From: Kribbella amoyensis
GTDB taxonomy: Bacteria > Actinomycetota > Actinomycetes > Propionibacteriales > Kribbellaceae
NCBI RefSeq assembly: GCF_007828865.1
Contig: NZ_VIVK01000001.1
Coordinates: 186,001-250,000, forward strand
Reading direction: 5' to 3'
Length of the DNA: 64,000 nucleotides
Of the stretch, positions 11,859 through 19,355 are shown in pieces; positions within the stretch are counted from its first letter, which is position 1, and each line of letters begins with the position of its first letter. A program made the translations under genes and the position numbers. The notes under the pieces are model-generated. The model did not search any database. It was not told the DNA's origin and was given only the letters and a program-made list of their open reading frames with translations.

Positions 11859-11894
11859 GTGACGAGCCCCAGACACGCAGGCGTCGTTCACTAG
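11859..11894 (+). CDS. Candidate leaderless leader peptide (11 residues)
   Basis: GTG-initiated mini-ORF encoding MTSPRHAGVVH and ending in TAG. It begins six bases after a TAGACT -10 box, so translation from the very 5' end of the mRNA is plausible. The first five residues, MTSPR, are the same as those of the methyltransferase 100 bases downstream, but use different codons. The 100 bases in between are GC-rich and can form small hairpins (for example GCCGC/GCGGC around 11938-11960). No run of a regulatory amino acid is present, so a classical attenuator reading is not supported; a role in translational coupling or stalling is only a possibility. Confidence 0.35.
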   Translation: MTSPRHAGVVH

Positions 11895-11994
11895 CCTGCC
11901 CGTTCCCGCTCCCCGGCGCCATCCGGCCTCCGGGTGAGCCGCGCTGCCGTCCGGCGGCGCTGCCCTCGTCACTCCTTCCGGCAGGAACGGTTCC

Positions 11995-13002
11995 ATGACT
12001 TCGCCACGGATTCTCACCGTGGACGACTCGCTGCGGGCGAAACACGCGCTGCGGCTGATCGACCACGGACAAGCTCTGCTTTGGCAGGGCGACTTCCACA
12101 ACGCCCGCCAGCTCCTCACCGCCCTCGGCCGACGACTGCCGGTCAGCGGTGCCACCTTCACCGAGTACCGCGCCGCACAGGCCCGGCGGACCGCGGTACT
12201 CAACGCGCTGTACGTCCCGCTGCTCGATCTGACCGTCCCGCTGAGGCGTGCCCCTGACGTGCGGACCGCGTGCCTGCACGCCTACGGTGAGACACCACCG
12301 TCGGCCATGGTGCCGTTGCGCGAGCTGCTCGGCGTGATCGGTGCGCATCAGCTTTACCTGCGCGGCATCGACGTACCGGCCGCGGGTGGCCGGATCCACC
12401 CTTGGTACGGCGTGTTCGCGCCCACCCGGCCGGAGTACCTCGAGCTGGTCGCGCGCTGTCCGTTGCCATCAGCAACCACAGTGGTCGACCTCGGGACCGG
12501 GTCCGGGGTGCTGGCCGCGATCCTGGCTCGACGGACGACGGCGCGGATCGTCGCGACCGACCTGAACCCGCGAGCGGTTGGGTGCGCGCGGGAGAACGCC
12601 GAGCGGCTCGGGTTCGCCGACCGCATCGACGGACGCCGGGTCGATCTGTATCCCGCCGGACGTGCTGGGTTGATCGTCTGCAACCCACCTTGGCTGCCGG
12701 CTCAGCCGCAGTCGCCGCTCGACCAGGCCGTGTACGACGAGGACGGGCGGATGCTGCGCGGGTTCCTCGACGGTCTCACCGCGCATCTCGAACCGGGCGG
12801 CGAGGGCTGGCTGATCCTGTCGGACCTCGCCGAGCACCTCGGTCTGCGGACCAGGTCCGAGTTGCTCCGCGCCTTCGACCGGGCGGGCCTGAAAGTCGCC
12901 GGCCGGCTCGATGCCGCCCCGACTCCCCGGAGACGCGACAGCGACCCGTTGTCGGCGGCCCGGGCGCGGGAGGTGATCTCGTTGTGGCGGCTGTGTCCAT
13001 AA
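11995..13002 (+). CDS. Class I SAM-dependent methyltransferase with NPPW motif
   Basis: 335-residue Rossmann-fold methyltransferase. Motif I is VVDLGTGSGVLAAIL (about 162-176), the acidic ribose-binding loop ATDLNPRAV follows, and motif IV is CNPPWLP. The N/D-PP-Y/F/W motif is found in enzymes that methylate nitrogen on planar groups: N6-adenine, N2-guanine or N5-glutamine (PrmC/HemK-like). The 150-residue N-terminal region is helical, has no motif I recognise, and may bind the substrate. ATG at 11995 lies 11 bases after GGCAGGAACGG, a weak ribosome binding site. It is preceded by the candidate leader peptide and followed 54 bases later by a hydrolase on the same strand. Confidence 0.85.
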   Translation: MTSPRILTVDDSLRAKHALRLIDHGQALLWQGDFHNARQLLTALGRRLPVSGATFTEYRAAQARRTAVLNALYVPLLDLTVPLRRAPDVRTACLHAYGETPPSAMVPLRELLGVIGAHQLYLRGIDVPAAGGRIHPWYGVFAPTRPEYLELVARCPLPSATTVVDLGTGSGVLAAILARRTTARIVATDLNPRAVGCARENAERLGFADRIDGRRVDLYPAGRAGLIVCNPPWLPAQPQSPLDQAVYDEDGRMLRGFLDGLTAHLEPGGEGWLILSDLAEHLGLRTRSELLRAFDRAGLKVAGRLDAAPTPRRRDSDPLSAARAREVISLWRLCP

Positions 13003-13056
13003 CGGCGTCCCTCGTTCGTCGTGAGGGCATCGAACGGACACGGCAAGGAGATGGAC

Positions 13057-13860
13057 ATGAACAACAACACCCTGGTGGTACCGGACGCCGAGCTGTACTA
13101 CGAGACGCGCGGCAGCGGGCCGTTGGTCGTCCTGGTGGGGGCGCCGATGAACGCGGACTCGTTCGCGCCTCTCGCCGACCTGCTCGCCGCCGATCACACC
13201 GTGCTGACCACGGATCCGCGGGGCGTGCGGCGCAGCAAGCTCGTCGACGGCGGCACCTCGACGCCGGAGCAGCGGGCGGACGACCTGGCCCGGCTGATCC
13301 GGCACGTCGGCGCGGGACCGGCGACGGTCCTCGGCTCGAGTGGTGGCGCGGTGACCGCACTGGCGTTGGCGCAGCACCATCCGGAGGTGGTGCGCACGGT
13401 GATCGCGCACGAGCCGCCGCTGGACCGGCTGGTCGAGGACGGCGAAGACCTGCTGGCGAAGTCGGAGCGGATGATGGCCACCTACCTGGCCGGGGACGTG
13501 GTCGGCGCGTGGCAGCAGTTCTTCGCGCTGGCGAACATCCAGGTCCCGGACGAGGTGGTGGAGGGGATGTTCGGCGGCGAACGGGACCCGCGGGACGTCG
13601 CCGACGAGCGGTTCTGGTTCGCCCACGAGTTGCGCGAGTCGGTCAGCTGGCAACCCGACCTGGACCGGCTGCGCGGCAACGGCGTACGGATCGTGGTCGG
13701 CATCGGCGCGGACTCGACCGGCCAGCTCTGCGACCGCACCTCGACCGCCCTCGCCGCCGGCCTCGGCATCACGCCGACCCACTTCCCCGGCGACCACACC
13801 GGCTTCGTGGACCAGACCGAACCCTTCGCCACCGCCCTCCGCAAGGAACTCCCGGCCTGA
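13057..13860 (+). CDS. Alpha/beta hydrolase, copy 1 of a paralogous pair
   Basis: 267-residue alpha/beta hydrolase: VVLVGAPMNADSF forms the oxyanion region, LGSSGGAV the nucleophile elbow, VGIGADS the acid strand, and FPGDHTGF the catalytic histidine. It is clearly paralogous to the protein at 16180-17001, sharing TPEQRADDLARLI, RTVIAHEPPL, ATYLAGDVVGAW/ATYLRGDVVGAW and DVADERFWF/VVADERFWF. ATG at 13057 is six bases after AAGGAG; an ATG at 13051 directly abuts the AAGGAG and is less likely. The function is unknown; the family includes esterases, dehalogenases and epoxide hydrolases, none of which can be chosen here. Confidence 0.88.
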   Translation: MNNNTLVVPDAELYYETRGSGPLVVLVGAPMNADSFAPLADLLAADHTVLTTDPRGVRRSKLVDGGTSTPEQRADDLARLIRHVGAGPATVLGSSGGAVTALALAQHHPEVVRTVIAHEPPLDRLVEDGEDLLAKSERMMATYLAGDVVGAWQQFFALANIQVPDEVVEGMFGGERDPRDVADERFWFAHELRESVSWQPDLDRLRGNGVRIVVGIGADSTGQLCDRTSTALAAGLGITPTHFPGDHTGFVDQTEPFATALRKELPA

Positions 13861-13884
13861 CCACCAGCGCCGGAAGCCGGCCGC

Positions 13885-13914
13885 AACGCCCGGGTCGGAC
13901 GAGCGGCCCGGGTT
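13885..13914. terminator. Weak hairpin between convergent hydrolase and LysR genes
   Basis: AAC(g)CCCGGG and CCCGGGTT can pair with one bulge and a 12-base loop, in the 58-base gap between two convergent stop codons. No U-tract. Confidence 0.35.
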
Positions 13915-13918
13915 CGGG

Positions 13919-14857
13919 TCAGGTTCTCGTGCTCTCGGGTTCGGGGAGCCAGGCGTCGGGTGGGAGCTGCTGCCAGCCGTCGGCGCCGAGGCTGTCGATC
14001 GCGGCGTGCAGAGCGTCGAGACCCGGGTGCTTCAGGTCGGCCCGCCACAGCATCGTCCAGGGGTACACCGCGACCGGATCCACCAGCGGCCGGACGACGG
14101 CACCCGGTACAGCGGCCTGGGAGCCCATCGTCAGGATCGGGGCGTCGCGGTCGCGGACGTGCCGCGCGAGCTCGTCCTCCCCCTGGACATGAGGGTGGGC
14201 GCCGCCCGCGTCGATGCCGAGCGACGCGAGCAACTGAAGGACCGCGTGGTCCCAGGCCGGGGTCGCGTGATTCCCGGCGCGGAAGCAGACCCCGGTCCCC
14301 CGCAACTCCTCCAGCGGTACGGCGGCGAGATCGGCGAGCCGATGCGTCTCCGGGATCAGGACCGCCAACGGCTCGTACCGCACCACGCGCTCGCGAATCC
14401 CCGGAACCCGGGTCGGATTCCGGCCGAAACTCACGTCCAGCCGCTCGGCCAGGAGCAACGGCACGGCCGGCTCGGTACCGGTGTGGAAGCGCGCGAAGAA
14501 CTCCAGCTCGGGTGCGTTCTGCCGGGCCACGTCGAGCACGAGCGTCGGCGTGAGGCCCGGCCCGACCACGTCGACGGTGAGCGACGGCGCCTCGCCGCGG
14601 AGCTCGCGAACGGTCAGGTCGTGCAGCGCGAGCAACTCCTGGGCGCGGGTCACCAGCAGGCGCCCGGCCGCGGTCAGTTCGACACTGCGGGTGGTCCGGT
14701 CGAGCAGCCGGACGCCGACGCGATCCTCCAGCCGGCGGATGTCCCGGCTGAGCGCCTGCTGCGCGATGAACAGCCGTTGGGCGGCGCGGCTGAAGTGCAA
14801 CTCCTCCGCGACCACGACGAAGTACCGCAGCAGCCGGATCTCCAGGTCGTCAGGCAC
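13919..14857 (-). CDS. LysR-family transcriptional regulator
   Basis: 312 residues with an N-terminal winged HTH (about 6-65: FSRAAQRLFIAQQALSRDIRRLEDRVGVRLLDRT) and a periplasmic-binding-like effector domain (about 90-300). It is divergent from the MFS transporter, whose start is 84 bases away, so it most likely controls the transporter-hydrolase operon and itself through the dyad at 14871-14885. Start is GTG at 14857. The effector is unknown. Confidence 0.92.
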   Translation of the reverse strand: MPDDLEIRLLRYFVVVAEELHFSRAAQRLFIAQQALSRDIRRLEDRVGVRLLDRTTRSVELTAAGRLLVTRAQELLALHDLTVRELRGEAPSLTVDVVGPGLTPTLVLDVARQNAPELEFFARFHTGTEPAVPLLLAERLDVSFGRNPTRVPGIRERVVRYEPLAVLIPETHRLADLAAVPLEELRGTGVCFRAGNHATPAWDHAVLQLLASLGIDAGGAHPHVQGEDELARHVRDRDAPILTMGSQAAVPGAVVRPLVDPVAVYPWTMLWRADLKHPGLDALHAAIDSLGADGWQQLPPDAWLPEPESTRT

Positions 14858-14870
14858 CCGTCCTTATTAA

Positions 14871-14885
14871 CACGCCAGCTGCGTG
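14871..14885. promoter_or_regulatory. Dyad in the LysR/MFS divergent promoter region
   Basis: CACGC-cagct-GCGTG is a perfect 5+5 inverted repeat, flanked by TTAA on the left and AATA on the right. Its position between the two divergent starts makes it the likely LysR binding site. Confidence 0.5.
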
Positions 14886-14941
14886 AATAGGCGCCCAACA
14901 GGTGTTGGAGTCCGACCGGGGTCCTGCCTCAGGGTCGAGAC

Positions 14942-16183
14942 ATGGGAGCAAGAGCAAGGACCGCCGGGTGCTACGGGCTGACCGGCGCGATCAACGCACT
15001 GTGGGGCGCGACGCTGCCCGCCACCGATGCCCGGCTCGAACTCGGCGCCGGCCGGCTCGGCGCCTTGCTGATGGCGCTGGCGGTGGGCGCGCTGGTGGCG
15101 ATGCCGATCGCGGGGCGGGTGGCCGATCGGTGGACCGCGCGTCGGTTGCTGAGCTGGTCGCTGCCGGCTTCGGCGGCGGCACCGGTCCTGGTCGCCGCGG
15201 CGCCGTCGGCCGCGATCCTGATGGTCGCGGTCGTCGTGCTCGGGATGTTGTCGGGGGCACTCAACGTCGCCCTCAGCGTGCAGGCCGTCGCCGTCGAACG
15301 CTCGACCGACCGCCCGGTGATGGCGACGATGCACGGCACCTGGACCCTCGGCGCGGTCCTCGGCGGCGCCCTCGTCACCACCACTCTCCACCTCGGCCTG
15401 ACCGTCCAACCCCTCCAGGTCCTCGGCGCCACCACCCTCCTCACCACAGCCCTCCTCCTCACCCGCACCACAACCCCGGACCCAACCCACAAATCCACGA
15501 ACGAGAACAGAGCAGAAGCCCCGCAGCCGACCGCAGCTCAGGCGGGTGGGGCTCAGCTCGGCGGGGGGCGGCGGGGTGGAGTCGTGGTTGCGCTGGGGGT
15601 GATGGGGGCGGCGGCCTTTCTGACGGAAGGGGCGGCGACGGACTGGGCCGGGGTGCATGCGACGCGGGTGCTCGGGGCGACGCCGGCGGTCGGATCGCTG
15701 GTCTACACGTTCTTCTTCGTGGCGATGACGGTCGTCCGGTTCGTCGGTGATCCCGTCCGCGCGCGGCTCGGGCCCGGGCGGACGATCCGGATCGCCGGCG
15801 GGACCGCGACCGCGGGGTACGCGCTGGTGCTGCTCGCCGGCGTCACGCCCACCCAGCCGGTCGGGACGGCGATCGCCGGCTGGGTGCTCGCCGGGGCCGG
15901 GATGGCGATGGTCTGGCCGGTCGTGGTCAGCGCGCTCGGGAGTTCCGGTGCGTCCGCCCGCCGGCTCTCCACCGTCACCACCATCAGCTACGGCGGCGGC
16001 CTCGTCGGTCCCGCTGTGATCGGCGCCGTCGCCGGCCAGGCCGGGCTGCCGACCGCCCTGCTGATCCCGGCCGTCCTCGGCGTCCTGGTCGCCGCCGCGG
16101 CCCCCGCAGTACTGAACCGCTTCCTCGCTTCCGGCGAGGCCGACCAAGAACCCGGCAAGACCTACCCAAGGAGCATCCGATGA
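14942..16183 (+). CDS. MFS transporter
   Basis: 413-residue membrane protein with about 12 transmembrane segments in two halves. The GRVADRWTARR loop after the second helix is the MFS signature, and a long hydrophilic cytoplasmic linker (about 178-215, rich in Thr, Pro, Gly and charged residues) joins the halves. It most resembles sugar/drug-type MFS permeases; the substrate is unknown. The stop codon overlaps the next start as ATGA (16180-16183), so the hydrolase is translationally coupled. The coding strand changes abruptly from C-rich, G-poor (about 15360-15500) to G-rich (15540 onward) at the linker. Confidence 0.88.
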   Translation: MGARARTAGCYGLTGAINALWGATLPATDARLELGAGRLGALLMALAVGALVAMPIAGRVADRWTARRLLSWSLPASAAAPVLVAAAPSAAILMVAVVVLGMLSGALNVALSVQAVAVERSTDRPVMATMHGTWTLGAVLGGALVTTTLHLGLTVQPLQVLGATTLLTTALLLTRTTTPDPTHKSTNENRAEAPQPTAAQAGGAQLGGGRRGGVVVALGVMGAAAFLTEGAATDWAGVHATRVLGATPAVGSLVYTFFFVAMTVVRFVGDPVRARLGPGRTIRIAGGTATAGYALVLLAGVTPTQPVGTAIAGWVLAGAGMAMVWPVVVSALGSSGASARRLSTVTTISYGGGLVGPAVIGAVAGQAGLPTALLIPAVLGVLVAAAAPAVLNRFLASGEADQEPGKTYPRSIR

Positions 16184-17001
16184 CCCTGACCGTGACCACC
16201 CGTACCCTCGCCGTCCCCGGTGCCCGGCTGTACCACGAGGTCCGCGGCGACGGCCCGCTCGTCGTCCTCGTCGGCGCCCCGATGGACGCCCGGTCCTTCG
16301 AACCCCTGGCCGACCTGCTGGCCACCGACCACACCGTCCTGACCGCCGATCCGCGCGGGATCAACCGCAGTCCGCTCGACGACCCGGCGTCCGGTTCGAC
16401 CCCGGAGCAGCGGGCCGACGACCTGGCCCGGCTGATCACCGAACTCGATGCGGGGCCGGCGACCGTGTTCGGTTCGAGTGGTGGCGCGGTCAGCGTGCTC
16501 GCGCTCGCCCAGCACTACCCGGACCTGGTCCGCACCGTGATCGCGCACGAGCCGCCGCTGGAGAACCTGCTCGCCGACCGCGACGACCTGCACCGGCGGT
16601 CCGACGACCTGATGGCGACCTACCTGCGCGGGGACGTGGTCGGCGCCTGGCGGAAGTTCTTCGGCGCCGCGAACATCGATGCCCCCGACGAGCTGCTCGA
16701 GGCGATGTTCGGCGGCGACCGGGATCCGCAGGTGGTCGCCGACGAGCGGTTCTGGTTCGAGTACGAGATGCGAGCCAGCATCCGTTGGCAGCCGGACGTC
16801 AGCGCCCTCCGGGACGGCCCGGTCGATCTGGTGGTCGGGATCGGCACCGACTCGGCCGGACAGCTCTGCGACCGTACGTCGCGCGCCCTCGCCGCGGGCC
16901 TGGGCGTCGAACCCGCGCTGTTCCCGGGCGATCACACCGGCTTCGCCGAGGACCCGGAGCCGTTCGCGGCCCGGCTGCGCGCGGTACTGGCTGACAGCTG
17001 A
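16180..17001 (+). CDS. Alpha/beta hydrolase, copy 2 of a paralogous pair
   Basis: 273-residue paralogue of the hydrolase at 13057-13860, with the same landmarks: VVLVGAPMDARSF, FGSSGGAVS (nucleophile), VGIGTDSAGQLCDRTS and FPGDHTGF (histidine). Start ATG at 16180 overlaps the MFS stop by four bases, with AAGGAG upstream. Coupling to an exporter/importer suggests that the enzyme processes the transported compound or a toxic analogue; this is inference. The two copies flank the LysR/MFS pair in direct orientation. Confidence 0.88.
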   Translation: MTLTVTTRTLAVPGARLYHEVRGDGPLVVLVGAPMDARSFEPLADLLATDHTVLTADPRGINRSPLDDPASGSTPEQRADDLARLITELDAGPATVFGSSGGAVSVLALAQHYPDLVRTVIAHEPPLENLLADRDDLHRRSDDLMATYLRGDVVGAWRKFFGAANIDAPDELLEAMFGGDRDPQVVADERFWFEYEMRASIRWQPDVSALRDGPVDLVVGIGTDSAGQLCDRTSRALAAGLGVEPALFPGDHTGFAEDPEPFAARLRAVLADS

Positions 17002-17171
17002 GACCACGGGGCCGATAGGCGTTGCCTCTCAGCGGCGAACTGGGACGAGACCGGGAGCCCTGCCCCTCGCGGAGTATGTGAAGCTGGGGAGGTGACGGAC
17101 CGCGGGCTGTGTGAGCAGCACCTGGTCCGGGCACCGGGTCGACCCAGGCCGGCGCTGTCCGGCGTGGTGAC

Positions 17172-17202
17172 TTGACCTCAACCGTGGTTGAAGTTTCAAG
17201 CT
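17172..17202 (+). promoter_or_regulatory. MerR/SoxR-type promoter with dyad, upstream of superoxide dismutase
   Basis: -35 TTGACC (17172-17177) and -10 CAAGCT (17197-17202) are separated by 19 bases, the overlong spacer that MerR-family activators correct. The spacer contains the dyad CCTCAACC-gt-GGTTGAAG (17176-17193, one mismatched pair), close to the SoxR consensus CCTCAAG-N4-CTTGAGG. The sod start is 65 bases further on. No MerR-family gene lies in this window. Confidence 0.6.
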
Positions 17203-17266
17203 GGTGCCGCTGAGACAGGACATCGCAGATATCGGCCCCGCGCGGGGCCCTGACGAAGGAGCAGAG

Positions 17267-17893
17267 TTGACCACGTACACGCTTCCCGACCTCCCCTACG
17301 ACTACGGCGCACTCGCGCCGAGCATCGCCGGCGAGATCATGGAGCTGCACCACTCCAAGCACCACCAGACCTACGTGAACGGTCTGAACGACACCCTGGA
17401 GAAGCTGGCCGCGGCCCGCGAGAAGGGGGACTTCGGCGCGATCGTCGGGCTGGAGAAGTCGCTCGCCTTCAACCTCGGCGGGCACGTCAACCACTCGATC
17501 TTCTGGAAGAACCTGTCGCCGGACGGTGGCGACAAGCCGGACGGCGAGCTGGCGGCCGCGATCGACGAGGCGTTCGGCTCGTTCGACGCGTTCCAGGCGC
17601 ACTTCACCGCGAGCGCGACCACCATCCAGGGGTCCGGCTGGGCCATCCTCGGCTGGGACGCGCTGCAGGGCCGGCTGCTGATCCACCAGCTGTACGACCA
17701 GCAGGGCAACCTGCCGGCCGGACAGATCCCGATCGTCATGCTGGACATGTGGGAGCACGCGTTCTACCTGCAGTACAAGAACGTCAAGCCGGACTACGTG
17801 AAGGCTTGGTGGAACGTGGTGAACTGGGCCGACGCGCAGGCCCGCTTCTCTGCGGCCCGCAGCAACGCCGGCGGCCTTATCACCGTCGCCTGA
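17267..17893 (+). CDS. sodA: Superoxide dismutase, Fe/Mn type
   Basis: 208-residue cytoplasmic enzyme that converts superoxide to hydrogen peroxide and oxygen. The metal ligands are the His in [13 protein letters not shown] (near residue 27), the His in [10 protein letters not shown], and the Asp and His in DMWEHAFY. The sequence [10 protein letters not shown] near the second domain is typical of bacterial Mn/Fe forms. The start is a TTG at 17267, five bases after GAAGGAG; it gives the family-standard N-terminus [15 protein letters not shown], and an upstream in-frame GTG at 17204 would overlap the promoter. A hairpin follows the stop. Confidence 0.96.
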   Translation: MTTYTLPDLPYDYGALAPSIAGEIMELHHSKHHQTYVNGLNDTLEKLAAAREKGDFGAIVGLEKSLAFNLGGHVNHSIFWKNLSPDGGDKPDGELAAAIDEAFGSFDAFQAHFTASATTIQGSGWAILGWDALQGRLLIHQLYDQQGNLPAGQIPIVMLDMWEHAFYLQYKNVKPDYVKAWWNVVNWADAQARFSAARSNAGGLITVA

Positions 17894-17918
17894 CGCTCGA
17901 CCTGCTCCGTCCGGAGAG

Positions 17919-17940
17919 CCCGGGGGTCCCAGCCCTCGGG
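17919..17940. terminator. Hairpin terminator after sodA
   Basis: CCCGGGGG and CCCTCGGG form an 8-bp stem with one G-U pair and a 6-base loop (TCCCAG). It lies between the convergent sodA and YdeI-family genes. Confidence 0.55.
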
Positions 17941-17953
17941 TCTTCGGGCGCGG

Positions 17954-18400
17954 TCAGCGCTGGCCGCGGCCGGACGCCAGCCGCTCGACCGCCTTCTCGA
18001 TCCGGTTCCGCCGGGTCTCCGGCTTCTTCGCGTCCTCGATCCCCAGCACGAACCAGCTGCGCTGGCTGTACGAGAGGCCGTCGAAGAACGCCCGCGCCTC
18101 CGGCCGCGCGTCCAGGGCCGTAGCGAAGTCCGCCGGTACCTCCAGCACCCGCGGCTCCGTGTCCAGCTCGACCTCGACGTCCACCTCGTCGCCGGCCGCG
18201 ACGCCCGCGGCCGCCCGGTTCTTCGCGCTCAGCGAGATCATGAACCTCCCGCCCATCACGGCGACCGTACTGCGATACGTGTGCCCGCCGACCGTCACGA
18301 CCACGGGCGGCTTCTTGCCCTGGCCCAGGGCCTCGATCACCTCCGGCGGGACCACGATCCCGGTGGTCGTCGTGCCGGCCAGCGTGGTCCGGAACCTCAT
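17954..18400 (-). CDS. DUF1905/YdeI-family protein
   Basis: 148 residues. The first 90 form a small beta-barrel of the DUF1905 type (MRFRTTLAGTTTTGIVVPPEVIEALGQGKKPPV, VNVG-like VTVGGHTYRSTV). The C-terminal FFDGLSYSQRSWFVLGIEDAKKPETRRNRIEKAV is the YdeI/OmpD-associated (bacteriocin-protection) motif. Function is poorly defined; E. coli YdeI is linked to resistance to certain peptides. The ATG overlaps the hydrolase stop by one base (TGATG at 18398-18402), so the two are translationally coupled. A second YdeI-type gene lies at 41488-42063. Confidence 0.85.
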   Translation of the reverse strand: MRFRTTLAGTTTTGIVVPPEVIEALGQGKKPPVVVTVGGHTYRSTVAVMGGRFMISLSAKNRAAAGVAAGDEVDVEVELDTEPRVLEVPADFATALDARPEARAFFDGLSYSQRSWFVLGIEDAKKPETRRNRIEKAVERLASGRGQR

Positions 18401-19206
18401 CACGCCGCACCCCCGCCGAAGTACTCGGCCAGCACGGGCGCGATGGCGGTCGCCTTGATCATGTGGTTCTGGCCCGGGATCTCGCGGTGGACGGCACCGG
18501 GGACGGCGGCCGCGACGGCGCGGACCGAGGTCCGCATCCAGGCCGGGCTCTTGCCACCGCCGACGACCAGGACCGGCTGCTCGATCCCGGCGAACTGGGC
18601 CTGGTCCAGCGGTTGGCCGAAGCCGTTCGCGCCGACGACCTCCGCGTCGTACGGGAGGGTGTGGGCGACCGCCTTCATCGGCTTCCAGGCCGGCATCAGC
18701 TGCATCAGCGCGACCACGATGCCCGGCAGGCCGACGCCCTTGGTCATGAAGTACTTCACCGCGTCGCCCCGGCGGTCCTCGGCGACCAGGGCCCGCAGGT
18801 CGGCCACCCAGGTCGGGGGGATCTGCCGGCGGCTGGCGTCCACGACGAACGGCGCCTCGAACACGGCCAGCTTGGCGATCGGCACCCCGGCCGAGGCCGC
18901 CCGCAAGGACAACGCGGCACCGGACGACGTCCCGTACACGTAAGCGGAACCGCCGGCCGCCTCGATCACGGCGGCCAGGTCCTCGATCTCCCGCTCGACC
19001 GAGTACTCCGCGGTGTCGCCGCTGTCGCCGCGGCCGCGCCGGTCGTAGTTGTACACGGTGAACCGGGACTTCAGCTCGGCCGCGAGCTCGGGCATCGGAC
19101 CCTGGGCCCGGCTGCAGAGCGCGCCGTCGACGAGCACGACCGCCGGACCCGAACCGGCCCGGTCGTACGCGATCGTGGTGCCGTCCTTCGAGGTGGTCTT
19201 CTCCAT
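18400..19206 (-). CDS. Alpha/beta hydrolase
   Basis: 268-residue cytoplasmic hydrolase: YNYDRRGRGDSGDT, nucleophile elbow YGTSSGAAL, acid in VVGGGKSPAW region, and histidine in PGQNHMIKA. The long insert around residues 150-215 (VKYFMTKGVGLPG...) forms the cap. ATG at 19206 is chosen because GAGAGGAG lies eight bases upstream; the GTG at 19215 falls inside that site. It is the first gene of a coupled pair with the YdeI-family gene. Substrate unknown. Confidence 0.86.
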   Translation of the reverse strand: MEKTTSKDGTTIAYDRAGSGPAVVLVDGALCSRAQGPMPELAAELKSRFTVYNYDRRGRGDSGDTAEYSVEREIEDLAAVIEAAGGSAYVYGTSSGAALSLRAASAGVPIAKLAVFEAPFVVDASRRQIPPTWVADLRALVAEDRRGDAVKYFMTKGVGLPGIVVALMQLMPAWKPMKAVAHTLPYDAEVVGANGFGQPLDQAQFAGIEQPVLVVGGGKSPAWMRTSVRAVAAAVPGAVHREIPGQNHMIKATAIAPVLAEYFGGGAA

Positions 19207-19355
19207 CGTGTCCACTCCTCTCGCGCCGGGTCCCTCGTCCCGGTCTCACCCCTGCGTCGAGCGAACCGGCCACGATTCGACACCACCGGGCACCTTCTTT
19301 CGGTCGATCCCCCCGACGGTAGTCCTCGACCGGCCCAGCGGAGCTCAGGCGTTCG

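Noticed and set aside
11859..11994. Known SAM or SAH riboswitch before the methyltransferase
   Set aside because: The conserved cores of the SAM riboswitch classes I know are not present; only small GC hairpins are seen.
17092..17175. 27-codon GTG mini-ORF before sodA
   Set aside because: It ends inside the -35 of the SoxR-type promoter, its ribosome binding site abuts the start, and nothing suggests it is transcribed.
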